Shown here piece after piece: positions 38,157-51,800 of a stretch of DNA of 64,000 nt. How positions within the stretch are numbered: position 1 is the stretch's first letter; every line of letters starts with the position of its first letter. This DNA comes from Sitta carolinensis. Taxonomy: Eukaryota > Chordata > Aves > Passeriformes > Sittidae. The stretch covers positions 7,383,859 to 7,447,858 of the forward strand of contig CM063287.1 of the NCBI GenBank assembly GCA_032173965.1. The letters are read 5' to 3'. Position numbers and translations under genes: made by a program. A model generated the notes under the pieces. It did not search any database. It saw only the letters and a program-made list of their open reading frames with translations, and was not told where the DNA came from.

Positions 38157-40135
38157 ACTCATGCCTGTCAAACATCTAAAAGAGAAGTTAACACATATGC
38201 ATTTATTGACTTCATTTCACTGATAAAACCTGCTTTTGGGAGTAGCAGTTGTCTCAGACCCTTGCTAGTAATTGGTATGTCATATCCTGCTGTCAATTCC
38301 AATGCTGTCCCTGTGCCCAGTGTGCAGCTGTGGAGCCCTGGGACTCCTGATGACCTCACCAGATCTTTGGTTTTGGCACAAGAAATTAATCAATTATTTC
38401 TATACAACTTACAGGGAAATGATGATAATTCAAACTCTCTTTGGTCCCTATGTGTAGACTTAAATTTATCATTTTGATATAGGTCAATTTTAAAGTTGCT
38501 GGAATCTTCAAATATAAAATTTTTAATTCTGTTTTTTAAAGGTTCACAGCAGTAAGCTTTATTATTCATTCTTGGAAGACTATATTGGCAAAATACAGAG
38601 GGTGAGCTGAGGTTTGAAGAAAAATCCGAAAGATGAGAGCAATTTTGAGAGACAAAGCATGGAAGAGTCTATGTTTTCCAAAGATAAGGGAAGACTCTGG
38701 TAATCTCAGAAAGTTTTTTTTGAAGCTAATGCCAATTTCCTCCAAGTGTGCATTGGTGCATAAGCGTGGCTATTGAGTAAGGACAGTCACCTAGAAATGT
38801 CAGGTCACTGCAAACAAGAAGTTAAAGTTTATTTTCAATGAGTATTTATGCCATTCTTCTTTATAGAAACAATAACTTTATATTTTAATAATAGGATTTT
38901 CATTCTCAATAAGTCAAACATTTAATGTCCTATCAAATTTTAGTTTCCTTTTTAATAGCATAAACTACATAACATGCATAGTATAAGGGAAAATATTTTT
39001 ACTCTCATATATTCAGACACACTTTCAAATGTTTTCAAATACACTTTTCAGGGAAATATGAATTGCACAGAATATAAATATCCCTGATTACAACTCAGAA
39101 CTCATCTAAACCCTTAAAGGGAGGGGAAGGTACATAGAGAAAATGTTGCACTCTGTACCGAACCTTAAATCAGACTAAGTGTTTGCAAGTGTTTGTGTTC
39201 ATATTGGCTTTCATAAATCTGATGCCACATTTATCATTGCAGCTATTTTTTGGGTGTTCCTAATGCTAGATTGCACCATACATAAAAGAAGGAAGTAGAT
39301 TTCTAATAAGCAGCCTCTGAGTAAGGACTGAGAGCAAAACAGTTGCCTGCCCACTCAAATGAGGGCTGGAAGGGAGGTGTGGTGTTTTCTGGGATGGGAA
39401 ATGGCTTCAGCAGAGAGACCCTCCTCATCACTGCTGAACTTCAGGTGCTGAGGGGTTGGCACTGGCTTTCATAAGCTTTCTGAACCAGTGACATGTGCCA
39501 TGTTCATCAGCAGGAAACAGCCATAAGTCACACAAGTGGTTTGTTTTTGTTGTTATTTAGGAGTTTATAGGAGTTGTTGCTTGCTGAACAAACAAGCTTT
39601 ATTGTTTGAGCTACTAGTGGAGGTAATGCTCTCAAAGGTGCACACTTAATTCCAAAGGCTTTTTGCTACAGACAGTGACCTTAAAATTGCACATGCCCTC
39701 CTTCAGTGTTGACAACATACAGTTAAAGGGTTGCATATGGAAACCTAACTGAAGATCTTTTCCTTTTGATATCTGCTCAGGATTTCCACTGATGCCAAGT
39801 AAAATTGCATCTATCCTGTAACCAAAACAAAGCAGGCTGCACAGGCTAACAAATAATTATACAATTTATAAAGGAAGGCAGATTTCTGAAAAATCTGGGG
39901 GTTTTCCCCCATTATTTCCTTCTATATCTTTTGGCAAAGTGCACTTGGTTCTTCATGAAACAAATATTCTTTTCTTTAGTGCTCATGATTGACTAGAAGA
40001 GCCATCACTGCCAGGTGTGTGAGTCTGGGTTGTGGGAAGATTAGCAGCAGGGTAATGAATCAGGGCTTTACATCTGTGGGATAAAACATGCCATCCAGCT
40101 GAATGCAACTAGTGTGTTGTTGTTCTGTTTTATAG
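38157..40135. other. Non-coding stretch, no gene seen
   Basis: AT-rich around 38800-39080. No gene, RNA gene or transposon was recognised. Confidence 0.6.
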
Positions 40136-40265
40136 CATTCTACCAAACCCCTGTGCTTAAGAAAGAAAGAGATTTTAGTAATCTCCAAAAAGTAGGGATG
40201 GGAAAACTCAATGTTGCTTTGCTTTCAACAAAGCAACTATTTCAACTGAAAACTATTTTCACCAG
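40136..40265 (+). other. Candidate internal exon (130 nt, open frame throughout)
   Basis: A good acceptor (GTGTTGTTGTTCTGTTTTATAG, ending at 40135) and a consensus donor (ACCAG|GTAAGT at 40266) bound 130 nt. One frame is open across the whole segment for 42 codons, starting FYQTPVLKKERDFSNLQKVG and including an internal Met (MGKLNVALLSTKQLF); the other two frames stop early. The coding phase would be 2 in and 2 out. I recognise no domain. Of all exon-like segments in the window this best combines strong sites at both ends with an open frame. Chance openness over 42 codons is still appreciable, so it stays a candidate. Confidence 0.25.
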
Positions 40266-41848
40266 GTAAGTTTTGTAAAACCCTTTCTTGGTTCATGATC
40301 TTTTTCACTTCTAAATATGAATCCTAGGTAAAGCTTTTTTAATATGGTAAGAAAGCATTTACTTTTTCTCCTAGACTTCATAAGGGAATAGTGTAAAAAC
40401 AAACCCCAAACAAACCTTTATATTTTCATAAAAGCTAGATTAAATTAAAGCTTCAAAAGTTTTGAGTTCTGCTCAGAAATTCAGATTTTTATTTACATTG
40501 CTGCTTTGTCACCTTGGAAACACTACTCTATGCAGAATAGCACAGTGGAAATGTGGGTCCCGATTCCAGTTTTAATTTCTCCTTTGCAAAACATCTCCCA
40601 GAACCTGCAGATGCAGAGGGAAACTTTACCTTTGAGTATTTCAATCTTTTTCTCCAACTTTGGTGTTTACATTTGTTAACATTTCTGGTTAACAAAAGGG
40701 AAAAAATGACCTTGAAATGTACATGTACATCTTGCTCCCCAGTCACCTTCCTGTAATATAACAAAAGCCTTTCCCCATAAGGCAACAAACTACACTACAT
40801 GAGCAATACAGGCTCTTGTTGCTGATACTGAAGTATTAGGTCTTTCCTGAGACACTGATGTAAGGGAATAGAGAGAGAGACACATATTTCTGCAAAGCAA
40901 TAATTCAGCCCAGAATTTTAATATAAAGAACACCAAGGCAGTATCCTGTTATTTGAATTTTAATGACTGTATCTTTTTTATCCTGTCAGTTGTAGCAAGG
41001 ATGTGAGAGGTTTCATGAAACATTAATGGTTCTAACTGCAGTCCTCTCCATTTCCTTTTTTCTCTCTTTTTTTTGTTCTCCTGATGTGATGTAAAATATG
41101 AATTTGTGCAGTGGAACTGCTGTCTGCACAGGGCCGTACTGCTTGCTTGATCTTGAGGCAGTGACTGTGGTTCCTGTTTGGGCTGGGAGCTTCCACACAG
41201 GCTGCCTAGGGAGAGGGAAAGGTATGGAGGTGCATGGAGAGGAAGATCTTGCTGATGACAGATCATAAACAATTTTCAATACAGTCCATATTTTAGGGAC
41301 TTTCAAATAAAGGGCCAGCTGGGTGTTCTGCAGTAGCCTCAGGCTCATCTGTAGACTGCTGGTTGTTGGCTGTATGAACTGTTCAAAGGGAAAAGCCACA
41401 GGGAATGTCAGATCCTGTCCCCTCCTCAACCCCAGAAGCAGGACTGAGAATGGGGTAGAGAAGGACTAAACCTGAACTGTTTTCAGGGCTTGTTGGGTGC
41501 AAGAACACCAAAGAATGTGGAGGTTACTGTACATGCCAGTGGGGCTGCTGGACAAAGGCCTGAAGGATAATGAATTTCCCAACAGCCAGTCTCTCAAACC
41601 TACAACCCATGCAAGCAGTCGTTGCCATTTGACTGAGTGCTCTCACATTATAACTTCCAGGGGAGTGTTGCAAGAACATACAGGGTTCCCAAGCCAAGGG
41701 GAGAAGCCAGCTTAACACAGGTGTGGAGGCCAAGTGTTTGGAATCCAGCATGTGAGGTGCTGCAAAAGGCAAGTTCAGCACTCTGATTCACAGGATACAT
41801 AATAGGAAATGTTCCTGTTTATTCAGAGGAGGCCTGATACAAACATGA
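40266..41848. other. Non-coding stretch, no gene seen
   Basis: No gene is supported. A 138-codon minus-strand open frame (41013-41429) has no recognisable domain. Confidence 0.6.
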
Positions 41849-41926
41849 ACACGCATCGTGTGGTGCCATAATAAACACACATCGTGTGGTGCCATAATGA
41901 ATACACAATGTGTGGTGCCATAATAG
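41849..41926. repeat. 26-bp tandem triplication with hairpin in each unit
   Basis: Three head-to-tail units start at 41849, 41875 and 41901. All share GTGTGGTGCCATAAT; the left third differs between units. Each unit holds a short perfect stem: ACACG-CAT-CGTGT, CACAC-ATC-GTGTG and ACACA-A-TGTGT. Confidence 0.85.
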
Positions 41927-44646
41927 AGTGGCAATAGCAGATGTAAGGCCTGGTGTGGTTATTTTCATCCCAAGACAGTATGACCAAGGTGTTCAGTGAG
42001 AGGGTGTCACCACACCACCAAGACGTGTGTGTGTCATGCTGTCTGCCACTCCCTGGGACCAGGATATTTGCTAGCAAATCCTCTGCCTTCCATGAACATC
42101 ATCCTGAGAAACAAACCCTCAAGGCTTTGGGGAGCAGAGACACCACCAGCAACTCTCAGGCTCTGTGCCTCTGTGCTCTCCTTACCTCCCCATTCCTTAG
42201 GCAGCCCCATGAGTTGGGAATAGCCTGACCTCCAACAGTTTCCCTCTTGTCATCCCTGGAAAATAGATGGCAAAATTATGGCTTACTCCTCCAGAAGCTG
42301 GAGAGCAGTTTTCTTCTCTCTGTTGGAGTTTGTGTGTGTCTGGAGGTGCTGGATGAATTGGGGATATCAGGGATACACTGAGTGAGGCTGAGGCCTTCTA
42401 ATGTAAGTATATTTTAATCAAAGCAGAGATTAATGTGGAAAGGTGAACAGACAAAGCATTAGCCGCTTTGTTTTGCTTTTCAATAAGCATTCTTTCGGTT
42501 TTCTGTGGTTTTCTGCTCTGGGAGTTGTGAGGAAGGTTGGAAAGAGGCACTGGGTATACCATGGCCTGTGAGAAGGAGCTTGGGATTTTGTACAGTAAAT
42601 AAAGCAACGTTTAGTAACAGCACTGGTGTCTAGCACTGAGTTTGATTAGCACAGGCACTCTGAACAGCTGGAGCAACAAATGGTGTGGCAATGCAGTGTG
42701 CTGTTCAGCCATGGACCAGAGAAGTCTGCTGCTGTCCACGGAGCCAGACTGATAAATGCAGGTGTTAACAGGCCTGATGTGTACTTAGATTTCATTAGAA
42801 TGATCTAGTTTGGAATTAGCTTGCAAATGAATAATCAAGTTACATTCTCTGTGGAACAGACTTGACTGCTAGTATACTGCAGAGCTTTGATAAGAAGAAC
42901 TGCAGAAAAAGCAAGGGCCAAAGAAAGTCAATGTGAAATAAAATTCAGTTCACTCTGACTATGCTAATTAAGGGTGCTTACACATTTCACTGCGATTAAC
43001 TGAGAAGCAGTGGCAGAGCTCAATATATGTGGGAGTTCATTTGGTTGTCTGTAGTTCTACTTTTTTGTTTAACGAATGATTCTTGATTCAAATGGAAATC
43101 TCTAATTGCAAAATGATCCCAAATGCGGCATGTCACAACAAATATATACATTCTGTTACAAAAAGAAAAACTTTGTCTGTTTATATTATTTTCACTATTG
43201 TCCCAGGCTTTCTTAGTTCTTCCATTTTCCTTCATTCAGCCTAAAATTCACAGTATGTCTGTCTGAAACAACATCAACATCAAAATGGGATGCCTATTAT
43301 CAATGAATCAGTGGCATTTACTAGTGGAATTTAAACAAATCTGCTATAATAATGGTGGATGGTTTTTTTTGAAACTTGAATTTTCTTCCTGATTGAACCA
43401 CAAAAGGTTTTGGTGGAAAACAAAAAAGGTGACATTTATTCTAGCTGACATCAATGTGATTCTCTGGACTCTAGAGAGATTCTTCTTTTGGCAGATCAGG
43501 GCCAACATTAGGAGATTAAGGGTATATATGACAGGCAGTTAATAGAAGGATGTTTATGGGAGGAATGTCTGGTTTTTCCAGGGTAAAATATAGAGGATAC
43601 ATAGAGAATATGAAGTGTAGGAAAGGAAGGGTAAAAGAGAAAAAGCTGGATAAAAGGAAGAGGAAAACCCTGAGAAATGGAGTAGCCCAGCCTGAGGACT
43701 CCCATGCACTGCTGTTTTGAGGAGGAGACTGGATTTGCATGCAGTGTAATGAACAGTAGAGGCATCCTGTGCCTGGCTTGGTGTGTCCCCCAGTGCAGCA
43801 GCAGAAATCCCTGCCTTCAACATTAACCTGCACTCACTGAAAGCAGTACATGCAGGGGAAATGCTGCTGTTGCTGTAATATTCTTTGGGAAAACAGGAAG
43901 CACTTGTAATGGAAAATGTGCAATATGAGTGATAAAGAGGGTCACTGAGGTTCAGTCCTGCAGAAAAACGACCTTCATTTGTTTTCTAAATATGAAGCAG
44001 GAGGGAGATAATATTTCCCCTGTGTCAAATCTGATTGTTCTAGAACTAATGAGAAAACTCCAAAGTTGGGGTAATGCATTAAAAGGAAGGACATGACAGC
44101 CGAAGAATAGAACACAGACTAAGAATGCTTCCTATCTCATTTATTAAGTGCTATTTATAGTTTCAGCTAAGAATATACATGCGAGGCCTGATCATATATA
44201 GAAAATCACATCTCACTAAAAAATTGGTTTTCTGATTCTATTTAGGACTTTATTAATAACTGACAGATTTATCACAATATACATTAATTACATATAGAAC
44301 TACATTTGCATAACACCACAGCTGTCGTTTAAAGAAAAACACACTTGGATGTTTGGTAGATCTAAGCATTTTGTTTGAATTTCAGAAAATGTGCCTGTTA
44401 GAAGATTTAAGTAGACCATGAAATAAGACAATTTCTCTGCTGTTTTTCCCTGTGTAATGCATTCAGCACAGGTGATGAGAAGACACCAAGTACCAAAGGA
44501 GTTATATTCTTATTGCCCTGTGGTTGCTGGGCTGTCTGTTTTCTCCACTTGGCTTAAAATTCCCTGGAAAGGTACTACTCAATGTGGTATAGGTTGTATG
44601 TTCAGAATGTTCAACCCATGTAGAGGATTTTGGGTGGTTCTACTTT

Positions 44647-44684
44647 GTTGTTTTTTTTTTTTTATTTATTTTTTTTATTTTTTG
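44647..44684. repeat. T-rich tract with (TTTA) interruptions
   Basis: Poly-T runs separated by TTTATTTA and single A bases. Confidence 0.85.
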
Positions 44685-47600
44685 TCCTACTACTGTCCTC
44701 AAACACGAAAATAATGATATATATGTATATAAAATTCATTTTTCATAGTGATGAAAATTACTTTGTCATTACTACATAAACCTGTGAGTTAATGTCCTGC
44801 CAGATGTGTAATATTTTAAATAATAGCTGGCTGTGGAGGCAGGAGGTGTCATTTGCCTCAGGACAGACAGACAGAGCAGAGCTCCAGGTGTGCTCACTAT
44901 GAACCATTCCCAAGCTCATTTTAGATGCAGTGGGATGCCACATCCTGCATCTGTCACACTGCTTTGCAGCACTGCTGATGAAGCCAGGGCTTGCTTCCCA
45001 GATCACTGCCATGGCTTTATGTCTGTGTGGTGGAGCTCCTACTTTTTCCTGAGTTAGTGTGCTCAAATGTTGACTTTTCAGAAATTCCTGGCATGTAAAT
45101 AAGTGCAAGAGTAGCAAAAAAACAGCAAGTGTTGAATACATTGGTTGCTTCCAACTCAGCTGCTGACTATGCAATGCTGTTGTTTCTGACATACTGCTGT
45201 CTTGCATAATACTTTTGTATTTTTCTTTTCTTTGCACTGAGAACAAGTTATTGTGCTTATGGGCCCGTGTGTAACTGGAGCCTCATTCACCACTGCACAA
45301 AGCACTGTCCCCAGAGACTCTGAGATGAGCATTAGGTTTCAGACAGGTTTCGAGTATGTGTGGGGATCCATCATCTTCACACAGCTACTGTTCTCCGTAA
45401 CAAATTCGAGTTAAGTACTTGCCCTTAAGTGTTTCCATTGCTGAAGATCCAATTTCCAGAAAGTCAGCTGTCCATTAAATACTAGTAGCACAGTTTTTTT
45501 GTCTCATATCCCTTGTTCAATTTCCAGTGAGATAACTGACTTCAGCTGAGTTGCTCCAGGTATTAATCAGTGCGATAGAAGGCAGAATTTGTCCCTTTCC
45601 TTTTCAGCCAAATGGTGTGCTTTCGTTTCTGGAAAACTATAATCTTCCCTCTTTCTGGCTTGTTTGATGCCTACTAGAATCCCCCGAAATCTACAACAGA
45701 GATGAAATAATCCACATTACTTGCTGCCTAAGTGATGTAATATCACACCTTTAAATACTTGCACTGCTGTCCAGCTTGCTATTTCAACAATTTGTTGTTT
45801 AAGTACTTTAAATACTGCTGTTTAAAAACTGAAATACCAGTAAAACTGATGCTTAAAAAACACATGTAGGGATATACATGTAGGGATATATCTTTGAGGT
45901 GCTATCCTCAAAGACTGAACGCCTTTGCTCCTGTTTGTCTCTTGCCTTTTACTTTTGCTTTCTAAGCAATGTGCTTTTCTGTCCAACCCTTGCACATTAT
46001 TCATCCTTCTCACTTCATTTTCAAGGTCTTGTCCTGGCCTTGGAATTCTCCCACGGATCAGAACAGTCTGCCACCACTTTTTCCTCTAAGACCATTAGTG
46101 CTAATTCAGTACCCTATTTCCACTGCTGATCAAAACTTCAAAGCTTTTTTTCCAACTTGTCTATCTCATATTAACCTGAAAATCTAACTATCAAATGGCA
46201 GCTTTCTTTTGAGTCAGCTGGTAGAAATTGATCTAGTAGGCTGGAACTGGGAAAGTATGGTGCCTGGTGGTCTGGGCATGTGCATTGTGCATTCCTTTGC
46301 ACTAATCCAAAAGAAATGGGATGAATACAGAGCTCCTGAAAGTGAGATATGATTTGGGTCCCAAGTAACATGCTCTCCAGGTGTGTTCCACATCAGAATG
46401 TGGAATATTTCATGCTGCACTCCCTGGGGCTGCCTGGCACTGTAAACAGGCAGCAGTTGTATGCCTGAATTTATGCCAGAAGCAGGTTAACTGTAAGGAA
46501 AGATGAGATTTAACCCAGTTAATCCCTGAAGCAGCAGCTCTTGCTTTCTTAAAACCAAAATTAGCTGTGCATAAGAAGTAATCTCTGTGCTAAAGATGAT
46601 CTATATATTGACTATAAGTGATGATAAGCCTTGTGAATATATGGCAGAGTGCCAGGGTGACACCAGCCTGTCCTTGCCCTAGGAATCAGGAGGGTTGGCA
46701 GAACACGGTGCAGGGCAGATATTTGCTCTTGTCATGTGCACAAGAGCCACCCATCATCCCACATATTCTTATTTTCTAATGCCTCTCCTACAGTGAATGG
46801 AAATGACTCTGCCTTCCTCACCAAGTAACCAGGTGTGCAAACATGTCCCTGGACAAAGCAAGGAAAAAAATTAAAATCCTGATAGAGTCCGTGTAATGAT
46901 GCAATGCGGTCAATTAATGAAACCACATGAATTCCTGGCTTTGCCTAATACTCACCCAAATTTCACAGATGTTCACAGCAGCAAAATTTCCTTAATCTGG
47001 GTTCAGATTAGGGTTTAAGTTCCCCCACCCTATGAATTTTCTCACTTCAGAGACAGCTATTGGAGAAGATCAGGTATTTTTTAATTGCTTTTTACTAAAG
47101 GTTTTGGGGTGCAGAAAAATAACCTATAAACACTTCTGCCTACTTCTTTATTTTTTCAGTCATTTAAACAGCTATTCTTAGGTTCAAGCAAACAAAGCTT
47201 TCCTGTTTTCCATAGCTGCATAATTAAACTGTAAGAACTTTGACATTTCAAAGAATGTGCAGTTCCTAGCCTTTGCTAGTATCTACATATTTCTCTCTAG
47301 ATTTCTGGCCTGATATTTACACTTAATGAATGAACATGAACTCAGACTCTTGAGGTCTGATCAGTTTTTTTGTGATTGACTAAGCCACAGAGGATAAACT
47401 TTTAGGTATCGTTTCCTTTATTAATATCTAGTCTGCTCCAGGCTGCAGTAGTGAAGAATTTGCTGGATCCCTTAGAAATTGTGAACTGTTCAGGATTTGG
47501 GCCTCTTGCCTGCAATAGCAAGCAGGAAAATTTTCCATTCTGGTATTGTCTGCCATGCTTCAAACTGTGTGCAAATTTTACAAAGGTGTAAATTTTGTTA

Positions 47601-47892
47601 TACCACCACACTTTGTAGCCTTGTGAGGGCCATGGGTGAAAAACCAATGAGACAAATATGGTCGTTTCTAGGTCCATACAATGAACAAAATCACAGTTGT
47701 GTCCTTGGTTGTACATCTCACAATGTGTGGTTTTATTGGTGGATGACTGAGAAATTGAGAAACTTACTTGTGATGACCCCTCTAGCTTTTTTCATGGTAG
47801 TATAAAGGCTAGTACTGCTACCCTAAGGCATGTGGTGCAAAAAAATCACGTTCCCCCAGTCTGTTGAAAATGCAAAGAAAAAAAGAGTGTAG

Positions 47893-47958
47893 TCTTCCTT
47901 CCTCCCTCCCTCCCTTCCTCCCTCCCTTCCTTCCTTCTTCCCTTCCTTCCTCCCTTCC
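47893..47958. repeat. Polypyrimidine (CTTCC/CCTCC)n tract
   Basis: About 66 bases made only of C and T, with mixed CTTC, CCTC and CCTT units. Such homopurine-homopyrimidine DNA can form triplex (H-DNA) in vitro; any effect here is unknown. Confidence 0.9.
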
Positions 47959-48806
47959 ATTGCATGATGAAATTCAATCCCCAGTTACCCAGTGGGAAAG
48001 AAGATATTGTGTAAGTTAGGGCAAGGATCCAATGAGATACCACCCCGACTGCAAAACCCTGGGTAGTAATTATATAAAATTCTGGGTATTAATTATTTAA
48101 GATATTGCACTTCCTGGTTAAACTTGGGTTCAACATGTGTAGGTGAGAAAGGTGAATTACCTCAGCTTTTATTGATCTGTTTACTTAGGCAGCACTCCTT
48201 GCCTCACAGATCACCTCCTGGATCTCTGATATGATCTGTTCCACTCAGAATAAAAACAGCCTCCTAGAGGCTGCTCCTGTAGCTGTGGGTCTGCAAGGAA
48301 CAGAGGTGATTGACACTAACTTCAGTTATATTTGGACCTAGCACAGGAAGAGCTGCAGAAAATCCATGGAATGCCAGGCTTTGAAATACTGGGTAGTACT
48401 GGCTGGTGAAGCTAATGAAGAGGTGCAGACTGTACTTGTTAGAGGAAATATTTTTTCCATGGCAGAAAAATTCCCTTTGGAGGCATTAGAAAATCATCCC
48501 CTCGGAGACTTCACTGCAGCTACAAGCACCATCTCCTCCATCTGGACACCTGTGGGCTCTGTCCTGCTGCATTCCAGACAGTTTTCTGTGGCTCCACACC
48601 AGCTCAGCTGTTGGCATGAGCAGAAGGGAGCTGCTCAGCAGCAGCTGGCAAGGGCATCCCAGCAGCCCAGATCTAACCTGCTACCAGACACGGAGCCCAC
48701 TGATCCAGAAAGTGTTGTCATTTTCAAGGTTAAGTGCATAATCTGGAGATGTTATGTGGGACAGCCATTCCTGTGTTCACAGAGTGTGTGCCTAATAAGT
48801 ATTTAG

Positions 48807-51800
48807 CTTTACTAAATATGGACAACTTTTCTTCAGTAAGTAATCCTGAATGGATGGAGTGATGAAAATGTTATTTATGGATAAGAAACAATGGATAAGT
48901 GTTTGACAATAAGCCTCCGTGTGTGTGTGTGGGTGTCTAGATGCTGGTGTTAAATTATCAGTGAAAACAGTCCTTTAATAAATATGTGAGGGTATTTCAT
49001 TGAGATCACGTGTGATTTCATACCCTGGTAGATCCACAAAAGTCAATGGAGTGGTCTATGCTACTAGAATAAAACCAAAACATTAAACTTAATCTACTCA
49101 TAAAGTCAGGGGAAAAATGCTAACTAGTTCTCTTTGGTCTCTGTATGTGAAAACCTTCTGTCTGCCCTGTAAAGACATACACACAGACTCTTCCAGGGCA
49201 GAAAAACTGGAATTAAAAATAGGAATAAACTATTGTTGAACAGAAAACTGCCCACGTTGTGTTTCTGAATATATCTTAATCTTTGACTATGTGGACAACT
49301 CTCAAGAGTGGTTCAGTTTTGGGTTTGTTAGTCTTCCAGGAAGAAATTGTCACCATCTGCAAAGGCAACAAAAAGTCTTACAGAATATTTATAAGAGTAT
49401 GTTTTTGGTTTACTGTATAATTCTGATAAAATCATGTTCTTATTAGCACACAGAAGTTTTTGTAGGTAGGAGGTGGCATCATAAAACCTTTTCATGAGAA
49501 TTAGGTGAAGGTATTTGGTAGAATCAGTAATTCATTCTTAAATACAACAGAGAATAATTCACTTTTGATCATTCAACCAACAATCTGGGTTTTAGGGGTT
49601 TTTTTGAGTAAAATAGATGAAATCTTACATCTGGATGTTTTCAAAACATCATTAGATCTGCTTTTATTTTTTCCCTGTATCATCTTAGAACATGCTCTAG
49701 GACTAACAGCACAGGCTAATCATGAACAAGATGCACATACAGTGATGAATTCAGTCAAAAAGGGTTATCAGCTGGTCACTGCTAAATTCGGATTGCACTA
49801 AAATGGAAATTCTTCAAGTGTGTCACAATTTCATTGTTCTTCATAAAGCAGTGAAGTAGCAGAGTGTCCAGTGAAAAATCTTTGCTTTACCCTTGTGTAA
49901 CTAAGAATTCTGAATGAAGGAAAAATTCCTGTGCAGCGAAACTAACAACATTTTCACATGTTGAGACAGAGCTCTAATACAATTATCCTTAAAAACGTGT
50001 CATAATATTTGCAACACAGACATTCATTTCTGTAGTCTTTTAGAGAGGTTATAAGAAATAAACTTAGAAACCTCATGATCCTTTACTTTCTTTATGAATC
50101 TATCGCAGGTAATAATTTTTCTCCCAACAATAGATGGTAATTTTGTTATGGCTGCAGAAATTTCTGTATGAATGTGCTAACAGGCATAATTCTCTAATAG
50201 CATGATAGATCCATAATAGATTTAGTTAATCTTCTGTTACACTGTCTCTGAGCTGTGCTCATTAATTATAGTGAAACAGCACAGGATTATATGTCTGGCA
50301 CTACACTACTGCTGCTGCTGGGATCTGGCCTCATGTAGGGGCTGCCCCAGAGTCAGGGGAAGGCAAATCACAGCTCCCATTAATGTGGCTGCACAAAACC
50401 TGTGCCAAACAGCTGCTGCTGTCATGGGGGCTTCGGAGAGTTGGGATGCTTTGTGTTCTGGCTCAGTGGGGTAGAGGGGAATGACCCCTCAGGTCCCTGC
50501 CCCAAGGGACACACAACATAAAGAGCACAAGAAAATGGGCAGAAGCAGGATGGGAGGATCGGTGCTCTGAGGGTAATTAGATTTCCTGACAAAAAAATGC
50601 CAGTATTTCAGACTGTCCTTCAAATTTTAAAGGGTAATGTTTGACTTAAAAGGAATTACTAAAAATTGCTAAGAAATACAGAAATATTTAATTTCTTAAC
50701 ATTTTAAATGCAAACAAGCAATAAAAAAATCTCAGTATCATAAATTGGCTTAGGCTGGGGATATGGTTTATGGAAATATTTCCAGTTACCTTTGTTCAAA
50801 ATCCTCCTGAGCACCAGCTCACTCTCAAGTATCAGCATTGCCATGTTTTAATACCAAATCTGCCTTTCTTGCTAAGATTTTTCAGACAACTTGCACATAT
50901 AAATTTCAACCAGCATTCTCTACAGGACTTTTATAAAATACTACTGAGATCAATTTAAAATAACATTTCCAATGAAATTTTAAGCTTCCTAAAATTATTT
51001 TCAAAAAATGCTTCTCATATACAATCATGTTATTAAATTGTTGTCCATATCATAAAAGGGAAGACAACAAAATTGCTGTTAAATGAAAATATAGAACAAT
51101 TTTATACTCATTAAAGAACAGGATGGCAGAAAAGGGATTGCCATATGACACATCACTTTTAATTTCTACAAAAATATATCTACTGCATATTTTTGTTTGT
51201 GTGCTTCCTAAGCTTTGAAATTCTCCAGGCTGGCTTTGTCTCCAGAAATGCAGGAGTCAGGATCACTGAAATGGAGATGGGGAGAAGTGTGTGGGAAGCA
51301 GGTGGATGTAAAGAAGGAACATCCCCTAATATCCCCCAGCATAAAGAGATCATTGGAAATAGTAAATGACTTTGCTCTCCCTTTTTAGTTCCCTCTTCCT
51401 TATTTTGCTGCCATCCTCTATCCATCCTCCCAGCTGCCAGACAGTTACACCTACTCTTAAAGAAAAGTTTTTACATCTCTCCTCTGGCCTTCCCAAGCAG
51501 TCACAACCCCCTTGGACAAGAGGCACTGCTGCAAAGCTTGTGACACATGCCAGAATTGTGTGCCAGGGTAGAGCTCAACACTCTGGCTAAGTGGTGCTGC
51601 TGAGGTGATCCTGCCTTGGAGGAGATGAGGCTGGGGGTCTGAGCAGCTGATAGAAACTTCCCAGAGGTAAAATAAGGTACTAATGGAATTCTGGGGTGAA
51701 TGAACCCCAGATAAGGAGGTTAATTAACAGGGTAGCAGTTAGAAATGGAATGTGACATGGTTACTGAGGACTTACCATGGTCTTGTATTGTGTCAGAGAC

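Larger units (their letters stand above)
41927..48365. other. Long non-coding stretch, no gene seen
   Basis: No gene is supported. The 162-codon open frame at 44758-45246 (minus), the longest in the window, begins at TTG and shows no domain. A 14-bp tandem duplication of ACATGTAGGGATAT lies at 45862-45889. The block at 42780-42990 is repeat-free and TAAT-containing but unremarkable. Confidence 0.6.

Noticed and set aside
44758..45246. Longest open frame in the window (162 codons, minus)
   Set aside because: It begins at TTG, has no recognisable domain or splice context, and its length fits chance in 64 kb of DNA read in six frames.
48366..48806. 146-codon plus-strand open frame with ATG
   Set aside because: It has a true ATG with G at +4 and is open into a possible AAG|GTTAAG donor, but shows no domain, signal peptide or recognisable family. 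Length is within chance expectation. Worth only a conservation check.
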